From NCBI RefSeq assembly GCF_030704535.1, contig NC_081815.1, forward strand, positions 18,994,001 through 19,058,000: a stretch of 64,000 nt of DNA, read 5' to 3'. The notes beneath the pieces are model-generated. The model had not been told where the DNA came from. It ran no database searches and was given only the letters and a program-made list of their open reading frames with translations. The position numbers and the translations under genes are program-made. Shown here piece after piece: positions 46,801 through 59,953 of this stretch; within the stretch, counting starts at the first letter, position 1; the number at the start of each line of letters is the position of its first letter. This stretch comes from Vitis vinifera. Taxonomy: Eukaryota > Streptophyta > Magnoliopsida > Vitales > Vitaceae.

Positions 46801-49500
46801 TTTATTCCAGTGAGTTCAGGGATTATAGTCTGGTAAAGATAGAGAGACTTATATATTATTCTATAAGCTATTCCATAGGTATGTGTACATAGTTGTTATT
46901 CTTTTCCTTTCCTCTCCTCCTCTTCCAAATACAATAGTCCCTTTAGTCGAATTAGGATTTTATTTATTTTTACTAAATGAGGAAGTTGTTTTATATAGTA
47001 GGTTTTTATCCTTTTTTGGTTCCAAGGTTTTATTTCGTGGGCTTTGGTAAACTCTTTGACTCACACTCGTATAAGGTTTTCAAAATAGCTGATAAGATCT
47101 TGCTCTCTGTAGAAGGAAGAACAACAAAGCGAAAAGGCTATACGAGTTTTGATAAAGGGAAAGAGTGTGGTTAGGAACGAGGAAAGGGTCTTCCTTTTAG
47201 TATTCATTTTCGACATTATGTATTCCACAGTGAATTTCTTCTTCCATCATTTAAAGGGGCCCTAATCTCGAGGATCCCCTTCGAACTGATTGAGATAACC
47301 AAGCCTCAAACTCTGGTCACCTCCCTCCTCCTTTGTCTTAGTGTTGAGATACCCATCCAGCCAGGTACGGTATTTCCACCTTCAGCCGACTCTTCTTACG
47401 AATCGCTTAAATAGGAAAGAAAGCCTTCTTTATGGTGACAAAAAAAACAGTCTAACTAAAGACGTTTAGCCTTCAAAATCAGTACCGATTGACCAATTCA
47501 TCTTTTTATGGTATGGAGATGACTTCTAAACTCTTTTGGATTACCCGAATAAAGTCAGCATGGGTGGGGAAAGCTGCCGAGATTAAGAGAAAATCCGTTG
47601 GGAGAAAAAATCAAGTTAAAAAGAGAAGACGGCGTAGGAGTCTCAGTAGAGCCAAAGAGAATGCGTCAAAAGGAGCATAGAGCATAGTGGAGTCACGGAG
47701 CGGTAATGCGAGCGACGAGCGTAGTTGCTTAGCTTGGCTTGCCTTTTGATAGAGATCCAGGTCCCAAGTCCAATTGCTTATTTGTTTGAATGCGAGTGCG
47801 AGTTCGCCGACTACTGGATACTGGAATTCTCTGTGTGTGTTGGTTCAATGCTTAGAAAGAAGGATCGGACATGAAAGGAAAAGTTTTCTCTCTCACAGTA
47901 CAAGAATAGTTGTCTCTTCACTTCCCCGGATTGCTACCCCAGTTTGTCTTTAAGACTTGTGATTGAGTGGGTTTGCCTCTCATCCTAAGTTCCTGTTTTC
48001 AAGACAGCATAAACCAGTGCTGATCGGATAGAAAGGAGTTAAGCAGTCAGTTGAAGTAAGAGAGTTGCTGGTTTTTTGGCTTTTGCTTTGCATCTGCTGG
48101 GTTTAAAGTGGCAAACCTAGCTTTAGAACTCTCAACAAAGAGTCCCATCTGATTGAACGGAAGAAGTCCATCTGTAACCCTATGCTCGAGTTGACCTAGC
48201 GCAATATCTCTCCCCTTACGGTGGAAAAACTGTTGTTGGTGGAAGCTCCACAATATAGTAAATCACTTCGTCAGCTTCAAAAACTCAATCTGCCTCTCTC
48301 CCCTCCGCTCTGGCTAACAATCAGAATCGCCTGATCCTTCTCGTGCTCCTACTCTCCTTTCTCTATCCCCCCGAAAGAGGCAGGCGTCGAATCGAATGAC
48401 TATGCTTAAACTCGCATGCCCTTCTCGAAACAGGTTACGGGATTCTTCAGTCTCTAGCCTATGGTCGTAGGTCTCCGGTCCTGCCCCTCCTTCCTTTCCT
48501 TTTCTGACTTACGACCAGCAAACACCTCTCGAGGGAGCTCCAGATGTAAACTTCTACAATAGAGAAAACATATTCACTTTCAGTCCAATTTTTGGAGAGA
48601 AATTCAAATGATAAATCGAGTCCCATTCTTTAAGATGGGTATAAATAAGGTAAAGGATTGTCGTAAGTACTCAAAGGGACGGTTACGGGAGTAGCTAAAA
48701 TTGGGTAAGATTTTTAGCTGGGACGTGGTAGCTCATTCGCCCTTCACTCGGTCACGAGATTCTATTGTGTTTCCGAGGCCCAAAATCTTGAAGACAGTTA
48801 TGAAGATGCTGATAAAGGGATGCTCCTAGTAACCGAGTGTCTAGTTCGGTTGGTGATTAGTTCACCCGCTTGCTCGCTTCCAACACAAGCACGCTATCTT
48901 TTCTTCGCCCTCTACCACAAGGACCGGTTCCCTCAAGGGGTAACTAAAACACCATCGGTGCATTACAAACTTTTATCAAAGAACCAACGGTGTTATGACT
49001 TGATATCTCAAACCATAAAGATATAAAAAGGTCATGTAACAAGGGGCCAAGCGTACCTCCTGTTCAGGAACAAGATAAGAGGGCAGAAGCACTACACTTG
49101 TCGTACGTACTAGTGTGCCCATTAGTTAGATAAAAGTTCTTTATCCATGTATGCTTTCAATTAAAAAGGTAGACACAACAAATATGTTTCATACATCTCT
49201 GTTTTGTGCATTTGATTTTATGTTTCTACCTGAGAATGCTAACAAAAGCAAAGCAAATGGTCGCAACGATTCTACTTGTTGCGGCTCACGAAGCTCCCCT
49301 AAACAAGCTACGGAGTGGTATGGGCCGATATTATTAATATTGGTCGGACCCGAAAAGGTGTAAACCTTGAAGGGCCACCATAACCCCAAGTCTCATTCCC
49401 GAAATTTCACCAAGCTCTTAAACTAATTCGTCCGAAGATACTCGACCTTAAACCATCCGATAAAGAGGACTAGCATAAAGATTCAATTAGTATAAAATTA
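46801..49500. other. Mitochondrial-DNA-like block
   Basis: About 2.7 kb with visibly higher GC than its neighbours, no simple repeats, no LTR or TIR signatures, and many short frames without domain features (for example 47489-47680, Lys/Arg-rich, and 48820-49026). The style is that of plant mitochondrial intergenic DNA, so a nuclear insertion of mitochondrial DNA is my reading. I cannot name a mitochondrial gene in it, and an unrelated low-copy element is possible. Confidence 0.5.
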
Positions 49501-49526
49501 AAGAATTATATATATTTAAAGCTTAC

Positions 49527-49637
49527 CTACTAAGAACAAAAGAACGAGAACCAGAAGGGTCCCAAGTTAAGCATCCATTAGCAGAAGAAGGCAAATAAGG
49601 ATTACTGCCAAAGAGCCGATAGCCAATCGGGGCAGAA
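49527..49637 (-). pseudogene. Isolated exon-like segment
   Basis: On the minus strand a T-rich tract ending 'ttggcattag' (a good acceptor) precedes 111 bp that are open and not low-complexity. The reading includes 'APIGYRLFGSNPYLP' and 'LTWDPSGSRSFVLSR'. It ends before 'gtaagc', a good donor. No flanking exon was found on either side. I do not recognise the protein. It may be a captured or stranded exon, or chance. Confidence 0.35.
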
Positions 49638-50496
49638 CTAATGCCAATAAAGAAACAGAAAAAAAAAAAAAAAAGGACACAAACTCCCCTGGCATAGAAA
49701 CAACAAAAACCTAATTGAAAATGAAACATGTTCAAAAACACTTTTTTAATTAAAATTCTTCTTGTATTACTATCAAGCAGACTTAAAATGTCAATATATT
49801 TTTTCAAATTTGTTATGTTTTTTGTTTGTTAATTTAAAATTTTAAAAATTTTAAAAAATATCAAATATTCATTAATTCATAAAAATATTCAATTAAGAAA
49901 ATAGGGGAAAAATCCTCAAATTCTTTTATTTGTTTTATGATGAAAATTCTTTCTTCAATTGTACTCTTTTTTCTTTTTTCCTTTTTTCTTTGTTGGCCTT
50001 TATTTTCTTTCCTTCTTAATATGTTTTCAAATTAAATCTGAAACAGTATCTGCTTTGGAATATGCTCTTTCAATAGGCAAGAAATTGACCAAAAAATAAA
50101 AAAAGAAAGAAAAGAAAAATTATTTGACCAACATATGGAATGTTCAAAGAAGCAAATGAAAGCAGGCCACGTGGTCAAATAAGATAACGTTAACGTTAAG
50201 AGACTTGTGCACCAAGTTCACATCAATGGGCAAAGGTGGACTTGATTTATAGTTTGATCTACTATTAACCACATGGTGCACATGGGCTTTAAGTAGGGTT
50301 TAAGGCCCCACAAGTTTTAATATGATTCCAAGCTTCATAACCTATCATTTTTTACATTTAGTATTAATTTTTGGTTAGTGAATTCATATATTAAAATGGG
50401 TTCGTGCATGCAAGAATGAAAGGAATTAAAAACTAAGATTGAGTTTGATGGAACCGGCGTCTATTGAGTTCATGGATTAAGCAAAAGGTGTGATTA

Positions 50497-50539
<43 letters not shown>

Positions 50540-50863
50540 AAACTTAGCTTGCAAGTAAATTGAAAATCTTGAAAAATATGCCAATAATTTAAGATTCCAA
50601 GCCAAGACCAACATTGAAAAAGGGGCGGAAATTAAGGGAATATTCCCTTAATTATATAAATATATATATAATTTAAGTTTATTGATCAAGAAAAAGGTAC
50701 GATTAGGACATATATTTTAAAAACTTAGCTTGCAAGTAAATTGGAAATCCTAAAAAAGTATGTAAAGATTGCAATTGCATGGAAACTGAATTAAATGAGG
50801 AAAAATATCAAGAAAAAGGGGAAATTAAGGAAATATCCCATTTTTCTAACTTAATTTGACAAG

Positions 50864-50947
<84 letters not shown>

Positions 50948-51247
50948 ACCTTATATTCTTAAAAACTAATATCAAAATTTTAATTTTAAATATTTTGAAA
51001 AATCTATAATGATAAAATAAGCATGTTATTTTTTTTTTAAATACAATAATAATAATAATAATAATAATGTGTCTCCCCACATGACTTAAACTCAAATTTA
51101 TTGTATTTTTTTTACTTTTTTCTTAAAATTTCTCTAAACTATCCACCAATCAAGACTAAAAATTGGGAAATTTAAAATATTGGAGAATTGATAAAAATAG
51201 ATAAAAAGTTTATATTAGAATCATTAATTTTCTTCGGGGTTTTAAAA

Positions 51248-51303
<56 letters not shown>

Positions 51304-51960
51304 TTATATATACTTTATGACAAATCATCTTGTGACACGTGGACAAGAGGATGCAAAAAGAAGTATATAGTGATAGGTGGTGGTCTCTTGGACGGCTGCA
51401 GCCAACAATGGGACCATCTGTCAAATAAAACTTAGTGTGATCATCAAAAATTGATTTTTTTTTTTCATGGAAAAAGAAATTTCAATTTTTTTTTTCTCCC
51501 TTTCCTCAATTTAAAAAAAAAAAATTAGTTTCTTAATTATTTGAAATATTGTTTCTAATATTTGAACGTAAATAAGAGAACGTTTATTTTAATATGTATA
51601 ATTTTAAAACAAAAAGAATTAATTCCATATGTATAATTTTGACACGAAAAGGATTAATTGCTAACTTGATTGATTGATACGCAAAAGCCTCTTTTAATTT
51701 CTTTTCAATTTTTATTAAATGAATACATCAGACTTATACTACTTGCACATCAACCTGATAATAAAAAAAAAAATTGATAGAGAAAATAATAAGAGTGATG
51801 AATTTCATTTTAAGAAGAATTTAAATATTTATTTTATGTTTTTTACTGCAATAAATTTTTTAGAAAATAATTAAATATTTGCAATTAATCACCCCCTAAA
51901 TCTCATGAACAAGTGAAAGGTAACATTTATGATAACTAGTGCTTGTAGGTAGGCGAATGT
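49638..51960. other. AT-rich DNA with microsatellites
   Basis: It holds (AT)n at about 50502-50534, (AT)n of about 70 bp at 50870-50942, (AAT)n near 51043-51068 and (TTA)n at about 51250-51303. A short repeated text ('aaaacttagcttgcaagtaaa') occurs near 50540 and 50710. No gene is seen. Confidence 0.7.
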
Positions 51961-51964
51961 GAGT

Positions 51965-52180
51965 TGTGGTTGAATGGGCTGAAAATCGGGCCCAATGGCC
52001 CAAATACAGGCCCAACTTAGCCCAATCTTTGGATCTGGTCCTGCGCCCAACCCAATTATGCCAGGGCCTCAGCCTGGGAGAAAGCCCAAGCCCAGGAGCC
52101 CTAGTTGGATTGGCTTGGGCCTGTCTGAGGTTGGCCTAAAGTCCCACGCCCAGAGTCCTAGACCACCCAAAATGAAGCAG
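51965..52180. repeat. GGCCCA-rich retroelement-like fragment
   Basis: Dense 'ggcccaa' and 'cccaagccca' words resemble the GC-rich part of the palindrome LTR arms near 33530-33620 and 35510-35600. It could be an LTR scrap. No gene is visible. Confidence 0.35.
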
Positions 52181-52645
52181 TGTTTCGTGCACAAAAAAAA
52201 AACCAATGGAAGTATTCCCACGTTTTTCCTGGGATCCAAACAAATGAACGTTATATATATGAAAATTTCAAGAAAATATTGATGAAATTTATGGGAATTA
52301 GAGTTTATGCGTTTGTTTTTCATAGTTTTCAATTGTAGACTCAAGTGTTTATTTATGTGGATCAAAATAATCTTAGATACTTTTAGAAAATTTTACAAAG
52401 TTACTAAAAAGTAGTTTGTTAGTAATTTTATGAAATGTTTTTAATATTTTTATCACTTAAAAATTTATATCATTCAAGTGTTAAAAATATTCCTTTGTAG
52501 GACTTTCTTTTTCTTCTTCTTAATTGCTAAAAACGTTTTCTAAAACCATTGTCAAACGGATTCTAAGTTTATTGAGTCATATCTCAATTTTTCAAATTAA
52601 AGAGATTTGAACCATTTCCAATTTTCAAATACGAGATGAAATTTA

Positions 52646-52969
52646 GGCTATGTTTGGTTCTCATAAAATTTGAGGGAAAATACAAGAGAAAGAAAATATA
52701 AAAGAAAAATAAAAGAAAATAAAAAATAAAGGAAAATAAAAAATGAATTAAAAGTTGATAAATTATTTTTTTTTATTACTTCAAACTCATTTTATTTATT
52801 TTAACTCATCAATATAAAAATTAAATAATTTTAAAATACATAAATTTTTAATTAGTTTTAATTATATTTGAATTTCTTTTATATTTTTTATAGGACAAAT
52901 AAACATAAAAAAATCATTTTTCTTTACATTTTTTTTTATTCCTTAGTATTTTCTGAATCAAATATAACC
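52646..52969. mobile_element. Tourist-like (PIF/Harbinger) MITE
   Basis: 324 bp with ends 'ggctatgtttggtt' and 'aatcaaatataacc' (imperfect inverted pair) and a perfect TTA target duplication on both sides. The interior matches 56909-57236. Confidence 0.8.
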
Positions 52970-52972
52970 TTA

Positions 52973-55290
52973 GAATATTCTAATAAGTTTAATGCTTTTA
53001 ATAGTTTTTGGAGATTGATCTATAAAATAATTAAATTCCACAATGATGTGGTGGCCCAATTATTAATCTATTATAGGGGAGATGGTCAAGTCCAGTAGGC
53101 AAATGGCATGGGAGTGACACATGATCAATACTCAGTCAACTTATCAATGGTTCTCCTTGGGTGGCTGGGGACTGGCAGACCAAAATTTTGAAGTCAGGGG
53201 CCCATGTTCTTTGAAGATGATGTAGCTGTGTTGACTTTACAACATATGCCAAAATAATAAATAATTTTATTTATTTTAAATTATTAATATAAAGGTTAAA
53301 AATACATAAGTTTTTAATTAAATTTAATTTTTTTTTTTTTTTAGTATTTTTTGGAATCAAACATAAGTAAAAAAAATGTGGAAAAAGTTAAACTAATCAT
53401 TTATGCCCCACAGAGTTATAATGTGTGGTCAGCGTCTCATTCCAAATTTCACTCCAAATACTGATGCGACTGCAAATCCGTAGGCCGTCCAAACTGACTT
53501 CGTTGACCAGCTGTTTAATTATGACGAGACTCAAAAGTGAGAAAAATAAATTAAAATAAAAAAGTAAAAAAAAAATGGAGAAATTTGGAGATGAAAGTAG
53601 CTCGAACCAAGTTTTTTTGTATTTATCCAAAAATTTAATCGAAATAGCGGCCCCACAGAAAAGAAAACGAGGGCTGCTTTTATTTACTTTTTATTTATTT
53701 ATATATTTTTATAAAATTCAAACGTTGATATTTTCTTTTTCTTTTTTTTAATATTTTCATTCACCGTTAAAGATTATAGTTTTGTTTATTCATTTGACCA
53801 TGCTGGTCTCATTACATGGACTCCCATCTTTTTAAAAGCCAACGTTTTGCTTGTGCTAAATTGCTAGTTGAATGGTAAGGTTGGAAAAGGTTCTATCATC
53901 TATGTGCCAACTGCATAGTCCTATTTGAATTTGGTAGGTGTGACTTTTCTTTTTATTTATTTTTATTTTGGCATTATTCATTTTTTTGGGTACATGTGAA
54001 TAGTTTTTGAGTTTTTAGTTTCCATAATTTTAGAAATAATTAAAATTAGCATTGTATGATTGGCCTTGAGAATTATATTTATTTATTTATTTTTATCTGT
54101 TTTTTGAGGATTGTTTTAAAAAATAATTATATAAAAATGGATAATAATTATAAATAGAGAATTATGGATAAAATTTATTTTTAAAATATATTTAAAAATA
54201 TAAAAAATAGATGAAAATAAATATTTATATACTTTTAAATTATTTCCATCAGTTTTTACAGGGTGGAACCAGCTAATGCTTAAGGAGAGCATATGCCCCC
54301 CTAAAGTTTGTCTCTATGCCAACCCCACCCGGCTCTCTGCCCTCCAATTTAGGTTTCCTCTGACATAAATTTAATTTTTATTAAAAAAGATGTTTATGCA
54401 AAAATTGAGTATTACCCTTCATAACAAATTTTTTAATGCTTGGAATCATGGTTTGTCTCTTTGTAGCCCTGAAAAGCCTCAAGATTCGATATAAACGAAG
54501 GAACATCAATCTCCAATGCAAAAATTGAGAGCCACAGGATGCACCAAACCAGAGGAAAATAGGTACACCAACCCCACTTGTGGCCCACCTTCTGCCCAAA
54601 TGTCGACATCAAATGCATTAATAGTGGTGTGGCATCATTGACAGGTAGAGACAACATGACTCTGCCCATATATATTTTACATAAAAAACCAATTCATCAA
54701 ATGTCAAAACCTACCAACGGTTGGTGAGATTGCCAAACATGTGTATGATTCAATGGTAGTTTTCATGCCACTTTCTGTTTTGTGGGCTAGGGATATAGTC
54801 TCCTATTTACTCATATTTTCTAGGGCAAGAATTTTGGGGTGATTTGGAAGTAGGATGGATTTCATATCTAGTTAATTTGAATATTTAGAGGGTGTTTGAT
54901 AAATCAAATTAAATGACTTAAAAAGTGACTTAATGATTTAATGATATTTGTTTTTTTTGTTGAATAGAAAAAGTCAAAATAGACTCGGTTTTAATTATGT
55001 AGATTGATATTAATAGATTATTTTTAATAAAATAAAAAAAGTAAAATATTTTGATTTTTTTATTCAAAAAAAAAAACGAACACCATCTTTACTTCAGTCT
55101 CAATTTTTTTTCTAATAAACATACTTTAGATTTAAGTAAAAATGAATTAATTATTTTGATTTAATAACTAAAGTCATTTTTAACTTTAAGTTATAATATT
55201 AAATTATTTTAACAAATATTTTTATTTTATTTAATAATTTAAATTGAGTCATTAAATCACTTTAAATCATTATGTTGATGTATCAAATAC
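52973..55290. other. Intergenic DNA
   Basis: A/T-rich throughout. Short minus-strand frames near 54380-54670 have ordinary amino-acid composition but no recognised domain, splice signals or start context, so I do not call a gene. A degenerate Tourist-like piece lies near 54890-55085 ('gggtgtttgataaatc' to 'cgaacaccatc'). Confidence 0.45.
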
Positions 55291-55294
55291 CCTT

Positions 55295-55514
55295 GTGATG
55301 TTTGTTTTTTGGTTGAATAAAAGAAGGTAAAATATTTTATTTTTTCTATTTAGTTAAAAGTAATATATTGATATCAACCATATAATTAAAGTGAACTTAT
55401 TATCGATAAGTTTAATTTAGTTATGTTGGTTGATATTTATAGGTTACTTCTACCTTAATAAAAAAAAGTCAAATATTTTAATTTTTTCTATTCAACCAAA
55501 AAATAAACACCACC
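55295..55514. mobile_element. Tourist-like MITE
   Basis: The ends 'gatgtttgttttttggttg' and 'caaccaaaaaataaacaccacc' form inverted repeats. The interior matches 20807-21027 ('tattgatatcaacca' and 'aagtgaacttattatcgataa' counterparts). Confidence 0.65.
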
Positions 55515-56908
55515 TAGTTTTTATTTCAATAATTTATGTATGTTTTAAAACTATATTAATTTGAGATTATTTGGGGTTGGTGAATCTTGACTTTACTTTT
55601 AATTCAATTATTTCTAATAGTTTATGTTTTTAAGTAGTTATTTATTTGATTGGATTTATAACTTATTTGCTAGTGATTCCCAAGGAGTTGGAAGCTATTT
55701 CAAATGATTGAAAACATTTTTCTTATAAAAATGAGATAGTTGACAAAGTTCTAAAAATCTAATATTGACCTAGGTAGCAATTTGATTGATTTACTTATTT
55801 ATTTTTTAAAAATACTCTTTTATTATATTACATATTACTAAAATATTAATTTAGTTTATTTTTATATACTAACTATTTAAAAACCTTTTGTGAAATAAGT
55901 TGTAAGAAACATGTTATGAATTAAAAATGTAATTATTATAATTTCTCTCAAATAAGTACTTAATCTATTTTTTATATATTAAATAACTTTGAAAGTATTA
56001 ATAAAGCTAATGAAAATTTTAATTTTTTTTATTTGTTGCATACATTGATAGCATAGAGGACTACAAAAATGAATGTGGTACCCAAGTGGATGGGTAAATA
56101 TATCATCATAATAAATACTAATATAAGGAAAATCATTTTTCTTTTGATTTTTGAGTAAAAATAATATATTTTAAAAAAATTATTAAATAAATATTCGATC
56201 AAAATAATTCTCAAATTAGTACATTTCAGTCACTTAAACTATTGGATTGTAAAGTCTAATTCAATTTTGTCGTGCTTTGCCTAGTCAATTCATAGGATTG
56301 AGCTCATTTATGTGATGATTGATGAATTTATCTTTATTATATATTTAGCTCTTTTATATTAAGGGTTTTGTTTTTAGAGAATATAATTGTAATTAAGAGA
56401 TTTTTTTTTAAAGTTTCATTATCGTAACTTTTTCTTTTTTTTCTGATTAGTGGATTATTAAATGTTGGTGCATTACATGAACGTAGGGATCACATTAATC
56501 ATCAAATCATATTAAAATTATCATCTTTTTATTTTTATTTCCTATTTGTAGAGACATCCACGTTATCTAACATTTTTCTTATATTTGGAGTTAATGACTA
56601 TTATTTTATTTTAAAAATATATATAAAATTATAGTCGATGATTATATTTTTAAATTTATTCTTAAAATTATAATATCAACTACGGTTTTGAGTTTAAATT
56701 TAAAGTTATAATTAGTAATTAAATATTGATCATTATAAAAAAAAAAATCAAAACCGTATGTAGCAATTACAATTTTGTGACGTGGATATCCACGCATTTG
56801 TATGGAAATTATTTTGGGAATGGATTTGCTTTATGGAATTTCTTTTAAATAAATTATTTTTACTCAACTCGATTTCATTTACAATTGTTGTCATACCCTT
56901 TCCTAGTA

Positions 56909-57236
56909 GGCTATGTTTGGTTCCCAGAAAATTTGAAGGAAAACGTAAGGGAAAGAAAATACAAAGGAAAAGTAGAAAGAAAGAAAAAGTGAAGAAAAAT
57001 AAAAAAAAATAGATTAAAAGTTGATAAATTATTTTTTTTGTTACTTCAAACTCATTTTATTTATTTTAACTCATTAATATAAAGATTAAATAATTTAAAA
57101 ATATATAAGCTTTTAATTAGTTTTAATTATATTTGATTTTCTTTGATATTTTTCATATGACAACTAAACATGAAAAAATCATTTTTCTTTGCATTTTTTT
57201 TCTTTTCTTAGTATTTTCCGGGAACCAAACATAACC
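56909..57236. mobile_element. Tourist-like (PIF/Harbinger) MITE
   Basis: 328 bp with ends 'ggctatgtttggttcccag' and 'cgggaaccaaacataacc', near-perfect inverted repeats. It is followed by TTA and preceded by GTA (one change). The interior is nearly the same as 52646-52969, which suggests recent activity of this family. Confidence 0.8.
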
Positions 57237-58930
57237 TTAGTGTCTTGAAATCATCTGCTTTTAACTATGACTAGACCAACGTGTGGACATGAAACTTTGG
57301 TAAAATAAAATTAGGTATATATTGGAGAAATAAACAAAAGTATTATGTACATCCACAACTCTCGAGTATAATGCATTGAAAAATGCATAGTATCTTGTAT
57401 GAAAATAGCCACTAGCCAACGACCAACATATCATACAAGAAGTAAAATAAGATTAGGTATTTATTGGAAGTATAAATAAAAATATATTGAAAATTAGTGG
57501 CAGCCATTAATTGAGAGTTGTGGCACTAGCCCATATAAAAATTTATCTTTGTATTTTGAAATTTTCGAGAATAATGTTTGGACCACAACATGGACAAATT
57601 CAATTTTATCCTTGTCTTAAATCTAAGTAGAAAATCATGAATTTCCCAACTAGGCAAGGAGGCTTTTTACCTTTTCATTATGACATAAATCTTACAACTC
57701 ATTAACATTGTACTAATGACATATTAAATTATCGATCATTATTCGACAAAAGGGCATCAAACCAAATGTTCACAATCTAAAACTGAGAGGAAAAAATGAA
57801 AATTGTTTTGATTCAAAATTTAAAGATCAAGAGTATGACTAATAATAGTTTTAGGAAACGTTTTTAATTCTTTTATATTTTAAAATTTTTATTATTTAAA
57901 TCTTAATAAAATTAAAAACAATTTTTAAGATTAGTACTTACATCACTCTAATTTTACTCATCTTATTTTAAAATTTGATTAAAATTTTATCAAATATCTT
58001 TTATATTTTATAGAAAATTGAAGATTAATAAAAATGATAGATAAATTATGTGATGAAATTTTAAATTAACAGGAATTAAATAAATTTAGGTGGGTGGAAG
58101 ATTAATGAAATTTTAAATTAATTTACATATTCTACTTTATTACTCACCCAAAAAGCTCTGACAACAAAATTATGAAAAGATATGGAGGTACCAATCCCAT
58201 CTTGAAGCGATCGGCCGTCTGTCTCAGCCAAGCATCTCCTTAATGGAAGTACTTGTGTACCATGATGGAAAGCAAGTTAAAAAGGAACCCAAACATTTTT
58301 TATATTTTACGTCTATCAAAATATTCTTCGTTTTATGAGTTATTAACATACATTTCCTTGCTATCATTCATTAAATCCTTGATAAAAGTTTAGGCAACGA
58401 TTTAATACATCTATCCTTTTATGGGGCTACTTTGCATTTTTTTTTTTTTTGTGTGTGTTTTTGGTATTAATTTCCAAAATTACTTGAAAGCTTACATTCA
58501 AAATCACTAACTCTGTTTGAAAATTGTTTTGAATAACAATTTCCTCTTCTTTTTTTTTATTTTAAAAAAAGTATATATATGGAAATACATTTACTTATCA
58601 ATTGTTCTCAAAACAAGTTTTTGAGAACTATCTCTAAAATAAGATGTTAATTATTTTAAGTTGCTTTTACTTGATTTATTTGCTAATTATTTTTAAAAAT
58701 AATGATAAAAATATAAAAAATGATTGAAAATAACTTTTAGAAAATATTTAAAAATACAAAAAAAATATTTTTTAAAATTATTTTTGAGAATTAATATAAA
58801 AAACTTTCTTAAAGAAGGGAAATACAAGTTTTTAATTCATCTCTTTATGAGTTGTCGTTCTTTTCATCCTTTTTTGTTTTATTTTTGGGCATTTCCATAT
58901 ATACTTGAAATACTTACACGCTTAAATAAC
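57237..58930. other. Intergenic DNA
   Basis: A/T-rich. No gene or element was recognised. Confidence 0.5.
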
Positions 58931-59953
58931 CATGATTTAAAAAATCGGACCAGATCGATCGGTCACTCTTTCAGTCCGATTCTATCAATTGGTCCAAAAA
59001 TAGGTTAAATTGGAATCGGACCCATTGAATTGACGGTCCAACCAATGAATTGGACGAACCGGATGGTTCAATTAATTAATTTTTTTTTTATAAATTTTTA
59101 CCATATCAAAATGACGCTATTTTGGAGGATATAAAAACACCTTAACCCCTCATTCTTCATCTGAATCAAAGGTGAATAAGCTGCCACCCCCCAACGAGTT
59201 GCAACACCCATGCCAGCTCCCATCGGCGGTCTCCTCGACTGTTACACTGCCTGCCCGGCCCAAAACCCGTTGCACCTCCCCTCCCCACCCTCCCTTGGTG
59301 GTCAAAGCGCCCCTCCGGAAAACCCGACTGTGTGCGCCTTTCGACTCTGCCTAGTAGCTATAAGTTGATATTTTAAAATTTATTTTTTCTATTTTATATT
59401 TAATAATTTTAATGCGTTTTTTTATTATGATATTATGTTTAATATTCAATTTTTATAATTTTTTTGTTTATTTATTAGTCTTCAGGTAGTGTGCATGGGA
59501 GATTGGGAGCTCCAATTGATAAAGTAAAAAATGCATTTTATATGGATTTACATGGATAGTATAAAATTTGATTTAATGTCTTTTATATGGATTTACATGG
59601 ATGATATGAAATATGATTTAATGCCTTTTATATGGATTTGCATGGATAATATGAGATATGATTTAATGGTAAAATTAAAAACATTACAATTTTAAATAAA
59701 TTTCTGATTTTAAAATAAGTTTTTTATTCAAAAATAAATATTAAAATTGTGATTTTAATTTAAATTTCTAATTTGAAACTAATTTTCTGATTTTTAAATA
59801 ATATATAAATTATTATTTTTATAATTATTTTAAATTTTAATAATTTATAAATGGTATATTTATGATGTCACCGGATCGACCGCATTCCATCCAACCAGTG
59901 AACTGTGAATCGATAACTTTTCCAGTTCAATGACCGGTCCAGTTCTGAAAACA
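58931..59953. mobile_element. Degenerate non-autonomous DNA element with a GC-rich core
   Basis: The left end region ('cggaccagatcgatcggtc') and the right end region ('caatgaccggtccagttctg') read alike in inverted orientation, and the 'aaaatgacgctattttgg' stretch near 59107 is typical of a widespread plant repeat as I remember it. Inside are a GC-rich 180-bp frame at 59172-59354 (Pro/Arg-rich, no domain) and a 45-bp unit repeated three times at 59536-59668. Termini and target duplication are not resolved. Confidence 0.4.

Noticed and set aside
46801..49500. Possible tRNA or mitochondrial protein genes in the organelle-like block
   Set aside because: I could not fold any tRNA cloverleaf by eye or match a known mitochondrial protein. 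Only short frames are present.
54381..54669. Two overlapping minus-strand frames with ordinary composition
   Set aside because: No domain, splice sites or promoter recognised, and the frames overlap each other. Left as unassigned intergenic DNA.
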